From NCBI RefSeq assembly GCF_019039255.1, contig NZ_CP077062.1:2170001-2234000 (forward strand): a stretch of 64,000 nt of DNA, read 5' to 3'. A model generated the notes under the pieces. The model saw nothing but the letters and a program-made list of their open reading frames with translations. It made no database searches and was not told the origin of the DNA. Both the position numbers and the translations under genes were made by a program. Shown one piece after another: positions 46,646-53,542 of this stretch; within the stretch, counting starts at the first letter, position 1; each line of letters begins with the position of its first letter. Origin of the DNA: Nocardioides panacis. Lineage in GTDB: Bacteria; Actinomycetota; Actinomycetes; Propionibacteriales; Nocardioidaceae.

Positions 46646-47493
46646 CAGTGCCGCGCGAGGAAGTCGAGCACCCGCCCCTGAGAAGCGGCAGGCGTCTGCT
46701 CGGCGACCGGAACGTCCCAGTAGTCGGTGTCCGGCAGGCACTCCTGCAGGTAGCGCGCGGCGGATCGCGTGTGCGAGAGGTCCTCGCCCGGCACGATGAG
46801 CGCCGGGACGTCGAGGACCTGCAGGTCCTCCGGCTCGGGGCCGGGGACCGTGTCGCGGTCGAACAAGAGGCGAGCGGTACCGCTCACGATCGTGGCGTAC
46901 CGGTTCGCGTCGGCCGCGGCGTACGTCGCCGCGAAGGCGTCGTCGGTGCGCAGCACGGCCGCCCAGGGACCGACCCGGGGGTCCTTGCTGAAGCCGGCCC
47001 CGGTCTCCCGGGCCAGGGCGACGACCGCGGCCAGACCGTGCTCGGCGACGAAGCCGAGGTGCTGGGTGAAGCGGCGCTGCTGGGCGGCGCGGTAGGTGAC
47101 CCCGCCGGCCGGCGAGAAGAGCACCATCGACCGCACCCGCTCGGGCTGGGCGGCGGCGAGCAGCGCGGCCGTCGAGCATCCGACGCACCCGCCCATGGCG
47201 TGGGCCTGCTCGATGCCGAGGTGGTCCAAGAGGCCGACCGCCTGGGCGACGTACCGCTCCCAGGAGAGCCGCTCGAGGCGGCCGCCGGACTGGCCGGACT
47301 CACGCCGGTCGAAGACGACGCAGGTGTAGTGCGGCGAGAGCGCCTCGATGAAGCCGAGGTCGCGGTAGCGACCGAACGACGTCCAGTTCTCCAGGCTCGA
47401 GTCGAAGCCGCCCGGGCTGAACATCAGCAGGGCCGGGCCCTCGCCGATGGTCTCGTAGCGGGTGCGGATGCCGTCGAGTTCGACGAGGGGCAC
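46645..47493 (-). CDS. Alpha/beta-hydrolase with cysteine at the nucleophile position
   Basis: This is a 282-residue alpha/beta-hydrolase. The elbow reads AMGGCVGCSTAALL, so the nucleophile position (G-x-C-x-G) is Cys instead of Ser, as in dienelactone hydrolases. The acid region is LIVPGEDLSHT. I see no His at the usual C-terminal place (VPVAEQTPAAS). The GTG start follows an AGGAA site. It may hydrolyse a lactone or ring-fission product, or it may be a non-hydrolytic member. It lies between the PanB-like and phosphatase genes. Confidence 0.82.
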   Translation of the reverse strand: MPLVELDGIRTRYETIGEGPALLMFSPGGFDSSLENWTSFGRYRDLGFIEALSPHYTCVVFDRRESGQSGGRLERLSWERYVAQAVGLLDHLGIEQAHAMGGCVGCSTAALLAAAQPERVRSMVLFSPAGGVTYRAAQQRRFTQHLGFVAEHGLAAVVALARETGAGFSKDPRVGPWAAVLRTDDAFAATYAAADANRYATIVSGTARLLFDRDTVPGPEPEDLQVLDVPALIVPGEDLSHTRSAARYLQECLPDTDYWDVPVAEQTPAASQGRVLDFLARH

Positions 47494-47528
47494 GGCCGGT
47501 TCCTTCTGCTCGGTGGGCTCTCGGGTGA

Positions 47529-48359
47529 CTACTTCTGGCCGCGGAGCTTCCGGGCCCCGCGGATGTCGGCGGCGCACTCGACGAGCGCGTCGTAGGCCAC
47601 CCGAGCGACGTTGGCGTAGGTGTCCGGCTCCGTGTCCACCCCGGCGGCGCTGTATCCGATCGCGGCCGTCACCATCCGGATCCGGCCGTCCAGCCACGGT
47701 CCGCCGCCGAAGCCACCGAGGACCGGGATGTCGACCGCGTCCACGACGGCGGGGCCGACGACCGGGCCGGAGTTGGTGAAGTTGAGCGCGACCGCGCCGG
47801 CCGACTCCAGCCGCTTCGCCTCGGCGACCAGCTCCTCGAGCATCTCGTCCGGCACTTGGGCGGTGCTCGCGGCGGAGTACTCCAGGCCGTACCTCAGCGA
47901 GGTCTGCGGCGTGATGCCGAACTGCGGGAAGACCGGGATGCCGGCGCGGGTGACCGCCTCGACCGCCTCGGGGTGGTCGGCGGCACCGTCCAGCTTCACC
48001 AGGTCGACGCCGGCCTCCTTGACCAGCCTGATCGCCGCCTTCACCGCGCTCGCGGTGCCCTCCTGCAACGGGCCGAAGGGGAAGTCCGCGCTGAGCAGCG
48101 CGCGGGACACTCCGCGGCGTACCGCCTTCGCGACGACCAGGATCTCGTCCATCGTGATCTCGAGCGGGTGCGGCTGCCCCCACAGGTTGACCCCGACGGT
48201 GTCGCCGACCGAGACGATCTCGGCGCCGGCACGGTCCGCGAGCTGCGCCATCTGGTAGTCCCAGGCGACGAAGCAGACGCTCTTCTCCCCTGTTGCCTTC
48301 ATCGCCAGCAGGGACCCGACGGTGACCTTGTCGGCCTTGCCGACACCGCTCGCGCTCAT
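47529..48359 (-). CDS. Ketopantoate hydroxymethyltransferase (PanB)-like enzyme
   Basis: This 276-residue protein of the PEP mutase/isocitrate lyase superfamily is closest in pattern to PanB: VTVGSLLAMKATGEKSVCFV, VSVGDTVGVNLWG (metal Asp), LLSADFPFGPLQEG, and VDLVKLDGAADHPEAVEAV with PVFPQFGITPQTSLRYG. Core pantothenate synthesis would not normally sit in such an operon, so this is probably a recruited aldolase acting on a 2-oxo acid. It overlaps the 160-residue partner upstream as ATGA. Confidence 0.85.
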   Translation of the reverse strand: MSASGVGKADKVTVGSLLAMKATGEKSVCFVAWDYQMAQLADRAGAEIVSVGDTVGVNLWGQPHPLEITMDEILVVAKAVRRGVSRALLSADFPFGPLQEGTASAVKAAIRLVKEAGVDLVKLDGAADHPEAVEAVTRAGIPVFPQFGITPQTSLRYGLEYSAASTAQVPDEMLEELVAEAKRLESAGAVALNFTNSGPVVGPAVVDAVDIPVLGGFGGGPWLDGRIRMVTAAIGYSAAGVDTEPDTYANVARVAYDALVECAADIRGARKLRGQK

Positions 48360-48838
48360 GCGCGGGTCGCCCGGAGCAGCTCGACGAGGTCGTCCTCGTC
48401 GGCGGGGACCAGCAGGATCCGCGCGTGGGGACGGAGGTGGAGGAGCGCCTCGCTCGTCAGCGCGCCGGGGGTGACCACCAGCCCCGCGGTCATGATCCCG
48501 CGGACCTTGCACGCGGCTCCGATGGTCGACACTGCCTCGGCGTTGGAGCCCTCGACGGCGACCAGGACGACCGTGTTGGTGTCGTTCAGCACCTCGTCGA
48601 GGTCGACCGGGACGCCCGTGGTCTCGATGAGCGTGTGGCCAGGATCGGCGACGCTGAAGAACCGGGCCTGCCCCCACTCCAGCTCCGAGGCGCGGCGCAC
48701 CATCGCCTCGGCCTCCGGGTCGAGGGCGACGACCCGCGTGTTGCGGGCCGCAGAGAGCGGGTAGTCGATGCGGAAGGCCGCCTCCTTGGCGGTCGTCGCC
48801 TCGGCGCAGCCCCCGGTCGGGGTCGACAGGTTCGACAT
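48356..48838 (-). CDS. Uncharacterised protein coupled to the PanB-like enzyme (160 aa)
   Basis: This is a soluble alpha/beta protein without a signal peptide or membrane segment. Beta-strand/loop features (NTRVVALDPEAEAMVRRA, VVLVAVEGSNAEAVSTIG) look vaguely like an FtsZ- or Rossmann-type nucleotide site, but no family is recognised. It follows the Rieske gene by seven bases and overlaps the PanB-like gene, so the two are co-translated and may form a complex. Confidence 0.75.
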   Translation of the reverse strand: MSNLSTPTGGCAEATTAKEAAFRIDYPLSAARNTRVVALDPEAEAMVRRASELEWGQARFFSVADPGHTLIETTGVPVDLDEVLNDTNTVVLVAVEGSNAEAVSTIGAACKVRGIMTAGLVVTPGALTSEALLHLRPHARILLVPADEDDLVELLRATRA

Positions 48839-48845
48839 CGCAGCC

Positions 48846-50129
48846 TCAGACCGTGGTCTGCGGGACGCCGGGCTTGGCGATCATCGCCTCGCCGATGCCC
48901 TCCACGAAGGACTGGTCGGCCGGCAGCACGATCGCCACCGAGCGGACCTTCTGGTCCTGCGGGCGGTTGCCGACCGGCTCGACGCCCTCCTGCAGGGCCA
49001 GGGCCGCCTTGCGCAGCTTCTGCCGGGCCTTGATGATTCCGGCGTCGGTGGCGACGAGGCGCTCCTTGGTGCGATCGACGACCGGACCCATCGACTCCTG
49101 GAGCGAGGAGTCCTGGAGCGCGATGCCGTGGATGCCGGAGAAGGTCTCGCCGCGACGCTGCGCCTCGCGATCCATCAGGTAGTTGTTGTCCTTGTTGGCC
49201 AGCGGGCGGTAGGCCTCGTCGTTGGCGCTGTGCACGCCCTTGCCGGCGCGCATCGCCTCGAGCTCGGTCTCGGTGAGCTGACGGGTCGGGTGGTAGTCGA
49301 AGCTCCAGGCCCAGCAGTTCTCGTCATCGATCGGCACCCAGAAGTGACCGTGCACGGGGTGGTCGCCCCGCGGCGGGACCATGGTGAAGTTGGGCAGCAC
49401 CCACGGCGTCACGCGCCAGTAGTAGTGCCCTTCCTCGGCGTTGCGGCGAGCGCCGATAAGCAGGCCACCTTCGTAGTCGACGACCTCGAAGGACGGCTTG
49501 AGGTCGGCCTTGTTGTAGGCGTTTCCCCTCGAGCCCTTGAAGAGCGGGTCGGAGTCGAGGTTGCCCGAGTGCAGGAAGCTGACGTGGCTGGAGTCGATGC
49601 CACCCTCGAGCGCCTGGAGCCAGTTGCACTCCTGGACGCGCTTGGAGGTGAAGGCCTGGCCCTCGGGGACGCGGTAGGCCTCCCACTCGGGCAGCGGCGG
49701 CTGCTCCGCCGGGTCACCGAGGTAGGCGAAGAGAACGTCGCCGAGCTTGACCAGCGGATACGACTTGAGCTTGACGTTCGCGCAGAAGCTGCTGGTCTCC
49801 GGCTCGCTCGGGACCTCGATCGCCTGGCCGGTGTAGTCGTACTTCCAACCGTGGTACGGGCAGCGCAGACCGCCCTGCTCGTTGCGGCCGAACCAGAGCG
49901 AGACACCTCGGTGAGCACAGAACTCGTCCATCAGACCGTAGTTGCCCTCGGAGTCCCTGATGGCGATCAGCCGCTCGGAGAGAACCTTGACCCGCACCGG
50001 CGGGCAGTCGTTCTCCGGGAGCTCTTCGGCCAGGAGAACAGGCTGCCAGTACCGGCGGAAGAGCCCACCCATCGGCGTACCTGGCCCGGTCTGCGTGAGC
50101 AGCTCGTTGATGTCGGTGCGAAGCATCAT
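48846..50129 (-). CDS. Rieske oxygenase large subunit, phthalate 4,5-dioxygenase-like
   Basis: This is the terminal oxygenase of an aromatic dioxygenase or demethylase, 427 residues. The Rieske centre is C71-x-H73 and C90-x2-H93 (CAHRGVSLWFGRNEQGGL then RCPYHGWKYD). The mononuclear iron site is in ALEGGIDSSHVSFLHSG. The start (RTDINELLTQTGPGTPMGG) is typical of the phthalate 4,5-dioxygenase group. With Pht5-like, LigJ and LigK proteins nearby, a phthalate or methoxybenzoate-like substrate is likely. It needs the ferredoxin at 50215 and a reductase, probably that at 20507. Confidence 0.92.
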   Translation of the reverse strand: MMLRTDINELLTQTGPGTPMGGLFRRYWQPVLLAEELPENDCPPVRVKVLSERLIAIRDSEGNYGLMDEFCAHRGVSLWFGRNEQGGLRCPYHGWKYDYTGQAIEVPSEPETSSFCANVKLKSYPLVKLGDVLFAYLGDPAEQPPLPEWEAYRVPEGQAFTSKRVQECNWLQALEGGIDSSHVSFLHSGNLDSDPLFKGSRGNAYNKADLKPSFEVVDYEGGLLIGARRNAEEGHYYWRVTPWVLPNFTMVPPRGDHPVHGHFWVPIDDENCWAWSFDYHPTRQLTETELEAMRAGKGVHSANDEAYRPLANKDNNYLMDREAQRRGETFSGIHGIALQDSSLQESMGPVVDRTKERLVATDAGIIKARQKLRKAALALQEGVEPVGNRPQDQKVRSVAIVLPADQSFVEGIGEAMIAKPGVPQTTV

Positions 50130-50158
50130 GTTCCTTCCAGAACGACTAAGGCATAACT

Positions 50159-50177
50159 ATCAGTCCATTAGACTGAT
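50159..50177. promoter_or_regulatory. Palindrome upstream of the Rieske oxygenase
   Basis: ATCAGTC (50159-50165) and GACTGAT (50171-50177) are perfect inverted repeats around CATTA. It keeps the 7-5-7 geometry and ATTAGAC of the GntR series but not the ACCA ends. It may be a variant site. Confidence 0.45.
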
Positions 50178-50214
50178 GGCAAGCAACCTAGGTACTCGAA
50201 CGCAGATCGGACGA

Positions 50215-50539
50215 CTAGGGCTGGGTGGGCGGGACGTCGACCGTCAGGCCGTCAAGGTCCTCGGTCAGCTCGATCTGGCAACCCAGGCGGCTGCCGGCTC
50301 GGCGATCCTCGACCCCGAGGTCGAGCAGGTCGTCCTCGAGATCGCCCGGCTCGCCGACCAGCGCACCGAACTCCTCACGGACCCACACGTGGCAGGTGGC
50401 GCACGAGCTATTGCCCCCGCACTCCCCCCACGATGCCCGGGACGCCGTTGCGCAGCGCGGCGCTCATCACCGAGTCCCCGGCGACCGCATCAACGACCCG
50501 CTGGTCGCCATCGCTGCCCACGTACACGACCTTCGGCAC
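50215..50539 (-). CDS. 2Fe-2S ferredoxin, adrenodoxin-type (frameshifted as read)
   Basis: This is an electron carrier for the Rieske oxygenase. The N-terminus is PKVVYVGSDGDQRVVDAVAG. The C6 run 50424-50429 has one extra base; after it the cluster motif reads GECGGNSSCATCHVW (C-x5-C-x2-C) and the fourth Cys follows in RLGCQIELTEDLDG. The corrected length is about 107 residues. I chose GTG at 50539 because a GGAAGG site lies eight bases upstream. It is the first gene of the segment, upstream of the Rieske gene with an 85-base gap. Confidence 0.87.
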
Positions 50540-50560
50540 TCGCTTCACCTTCCAATTGAC

Positions 50561-50577
50561 TAATGGCCTAACCATTA
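50561..50577. promoter_or_regulatory. GntR-type operator upstream of the ferredoxin
   Basis: TAATGG (50561-50566) and CCATTA (50572-50577) are inverted repeats around CCTAA. The core TGGCCTAACCA (50564-50574) fits the operator series. It lies 21 bases before the ferredoxin GTG. Confidence 0.55.
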
Positions 50578-51005
50578 TGCCTGAGGTGTGATCTGCGTCA
50601 AGCCGACAGACCCAGCTGCCCCCAGCGACCTTCGTCACGCGAAGGTGGACATGCCTGTGTCGCGCACAGCTGCTCAGGCGCTCTCGGGGATGCCGCGTCC
50701 CTCGCGCCTGACGCACGTCCCGCTTCCCAGGTCTCGCCCAGCAACACCACCCGTGAATCTCTGCGCGATCCTTCGCCATAGGTCGTCATCAACCGGGCCC
50801 GTCAGGCGTTCGCCCTCGAGGAGAGCGAGGCACCCGATCATCGTCGCGACATCCCGCTTGGAGACCGGGTTGGGGATGGGATTGATGAGCGTCGAGACAT
50901 GACCCCACGATGCCCCGTAGCGAGACCAGACGCCTGTTCGGCAACTGCCGGATCTGTTGCAGTCCGGGATCTCGCGAGGTGAGTCTTTCCGGCTCCCCTC
51001 TGTTG
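50578..51005. other. Region between the ferredoxin promoter and the IS110 element
   Basis: A minus-strand frame (about 50674-50920) looks protein-like (PVSKRDVATMIGCLALLEGE) but has no recognised family, and it is in frame with the transposase ORF only by chance. It may be the tail of a gene cut by the IS element. Nothing else is seen. Confidence 0.35.
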
Positions 51006-52217
51006 TCAACCGGTCGTCTGAGGCGTCTTGGTTCTCGAGGTCTTCCGGGCTCGGCTGGGCGGTTGTAGCGTCGGTTGTGCGGGTCCGGGAAGTGGCTGAT
51101 CCGAAAGTGTCGATGAGCGGGAGCAGGTCGACCGCGCTGGATTCTTGAGACGCCCCGCAGTGCCCTCCCGGGCCCGCCTCGACGGGCTCAGCCTGCGCGC
51201 GAGCGTCAGCGAGGAGCCTGCGGTAGACGGCATCGGATATCCGACGCTTCAGGCACCGCATGGCCTCCATCCGGGTCTTGCCCGCGGCGAGCTTGCGCCG
51301 GTAGTAGGCCCGACCGGGGGTGTCGAGCCGGACCTGGGTGGCTGCCGCGATGTGCAGCATGTGGTTCAGCTTGCGGTTGCCGGCCCGGGAGAGCCGGTGT
51401 CGGATCTGTTCCCCGGAGGAGACGTCCAGGGGTGCGGTGCCGGTCCAGGACGCGAACCGGTTCCGGTCGGCGAACCGGGCCACGTCGCCGACGTCGGCAA
51501 GGACCCGGGCAGCGACAACCGGGCCGACCCCGGGCAGGTCCATAAGCGTGGAACCACTGGCGATGACCATCTCCTTCAGCTCTGTGGTGAGGGTCTTGAT
51601 CTTCTTCTCGACCGCGACCAGCTCGGCGAGCTGCTCGACCGCGAGGCGGCGCCGGGTCTTGCCCGCCAGGTCCCGCGGCCGCACCGAAGCCAGGATGGCC
51701 TTGGCCTGACCCGTCGTGATGTCCTTCTTCGCCGTGCCCGGCGTGAATTCGGACAGCAGTCTCTGCAGCCTGTTGACCGTCTGGATCCTGGTTCGGGTCA
51801 GTTCCTCACGCCGGTCGGCGAGCATCCGCAGTGCCTCGAGCTCGACGTCGTAGGACAACACACGCAAGCCCCGGGTGCGGACCGCTACTGCTGCGACCGC
51901 GTGCGCGTCGTGGGCGTCGGTCTTGCGGTTGTGGCCGGTGTCGAACAATCGGGCTCGTGCCGAGAGCTTGGCCGGCACGTCGACCACGTGCTCACCGTCG
52001 GCCAGCACAGCCGCTGCGCCAACGGCCGGCCGGCGCCGTTGCTCCCCTCGACCGCCCAGACCCGGTCGGGCCAACGCGACACGGTCTTTCGCATCGCGGT
52101 GTACCCGGGCTTGTCCGTGCTGAACCGGCCGGTCGCCAGCACTGTCTCGTGCTCGTCGACGACCTCGATCGTCGCCGAGAGTTTGTGGGGATCGACCCCG
52201 ATGAACACCTTCGCCAT
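51006..52217 (-). mobile_element. IS110-family insertion sequence transposase (two frame breaks)
   Basis: The N-terminus MAKVFIGVDPHKLSATIEVV and the later Glu and DAHDAHAV residues form the RuvC-like DEDD site. The C-terminal Tnp_20 domain has LMDLPGVGPVVAARVLADVG and GTAPLDVSSGEQIRHRLSRA. A base is missing near 52010. An extra T near 51111 hides the natural end (PLPGPAQPTLQPPSRA). About 1.2 kb is coding. The element has no inverted repeats, as expected for IS110. The non-coding side upstream of the start (52218-52400) is where IS110 elements carry their bridge RNA. Confidence 0.87.
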
Positions 52218-52485
52218 GCCGCACCACCCGAAAGTCCTGAACCAATAGGGATCGCGAGGCGGGCATTGCTGTTACGAGCTGGGCAGTCCCCTCTGGAGCC
52301 ACGCCTCGACACGGCACCCGGCGGGGACGCAAACCGAAATAGAGCCACACCGATCAAGCCGGTGGGCAGCCGCAAAGAGAGCATCCCGCCGAGCGCCTGG
52401 ACCGAGTCTGGCCGGACAGCGGTCCTAACGGAATCGTCTAACAGCCGCCAATCGGCGACAGAGGTCCGCCGACTTGGTGCAGGGC

Positions 52486-52833
52486 CTACTCCTTGGGCTG
52501 CCAGATCCCGAACCGGTTCCCCAGCGGGTCGAGTAGGTGTGCGAAGTAGATCTGGCCGTTGTCCACCAGCGGGACAACGACAGTGGCGCCGAGTGCCACA
52601 GCCCGCTCGAGCGCAGCCGCCACGTCCTCGACATGGACGTAGAAGATCGCCCAGTTGCCCCCGCCCATGTCAGAGGTGTCCCACAGACCCCCATGCGCCT
52701 CGTCCACCATCAGGTAGGGCTGGTCGCCCTGAGGTGTCTCTTCGATCTCCCAGTCGAACAGTCCGCCATAGAAGGCGCGCGACGACGCCGGGTCGGGTGA
52801 GCCGATCTCGAAGTAGTCGATCTTGTTGGCCAT
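52486..52833 (-). CDS. VOC-family (glyoxalase/bleomycin-resistance-type) protein
   Basis: This is a 115-residue single-domain protein with VOC beta-alpha-beta motifs: IDYFEIGSPDPASSRAFYGG, NWAIFYVHVEDVAAALERAV and AHLLDPLGNRFGIWQPKE. It starts with MANKIDYF at 52833, since the upstream leader does not fit the family. It may bind a metal and a small ligand; specificity is unknown. It stands alone between the IS element and the EEP fragment. Confidence 0.9.
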   Translation of the reverse strand: MANKIDYFEIGSPDPASSRAFYGGLFDWEIEETPQGDQPYLMVDEAHGGLWDTSDMGGGNWAIFYVHVEDVAAALERAVALGATVVVPLVDNGQIYFAHLLDPLGNRFGIWQPKE

Positions 52834-52849
52834 GCGCACATCGTGCACG

Positions 52850-53120
52850 CGAGGACCGACAGCCACAACCGAGCAAGCCGAGCCCTTGCCTCGCGACCGA
52901 AGACCCAGTCGATCCTCTTCTCAGGTGCCTCAAGACAGTTCGGACCTGCGACCTGACCGGAACTTGCTTGGGTCAGACCACTCGAGGTGAACCGGCAGAA
53001 CACCCCATCCTCATCGTTCATGTCACCGGTGATGGCGACGGGTCGCCCCGTCGTGTGAAGGTCGCGTACGGCGTCCACCTCTCCGCTCACTGGCAGCATC
53101 TGCCGCCAATGGCTCCATCG
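52850..53120 (-). pseudogene. Decayed EEP-family fragment, second copy
   Basis: It keeps GEVDAVRDLHTTGRPVAITG and then GDMNDEDG, and the C-terminal catalytic motif RIDWVFG, but the N-terminal domain is gone. About 140 bases are similar to 16180-16330 on the same strand, including the accggcagaaca and gttcatgtc stretches. Confidence 0.65.
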
Positions 53121-53350
53121 GATGTACGTCGGCACCGGCCGCGTCCCGCGCATCGCGCACGTCGCGATGGAGTTCGACTCCCACCTCGCCCTCGTGCGCG
53201 CCGGACTCGGGATCGCGCTCGTGCCGAGACTGGGTCGAGCATCCCTCACCGCGGACCTGGTCGCCGTACCAGCCACCGACCCAGTGCCGTCCCGCACAGT
53301 GCTGGCGCTGCACCGCAGGAGCATGAGCGACTCCCGCCGCACAGGCACTC
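53119..53350 (+). pseudogene. LysR-type regulator C-terminal fragment
   Basis: The frame reads RIAHVAMEFDSHLALVRAGL then GIALVPRLGRASL, the effector-domain end of LysR-type regulators (VAAGLGIALVP). No DNA-binding domain is present upstream, where the EEP fragment lies on the other strand. It is a truncated remnant. Confidence 0.7.
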
Positions 53351-53542
53351 CTCCAAGCGATCCGCGCCGAGGGGCGACGCTCCGGACCCCACACGTCGAC
53401 GGCCCACGAGGGACTGCTGAAGTCTGACCTACAGCGCGGTGCAGGGAGCGGTCGTCGGGCCTCACACCTAGGGGTGAACGGCCGTGCGCCCACTTTCCGC
53501 ATTCGCCCAACAGCGGTGTCGTTCCCTACCTAGCCTTGCCCG

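Noticed and set aside
1178-50429. Phase-variable contingency tracts
   Set aside because: Tracts of only six or seven in enzymes and transporters, all with +1 errors, fit sequencing overcalls better; several equal tracts are intact.
50674-52350. Single 558-residue transposase
   Set aside because: Its first 100 and last 150 residues do not match IS110; the true N- and C-termini lie in another frame.
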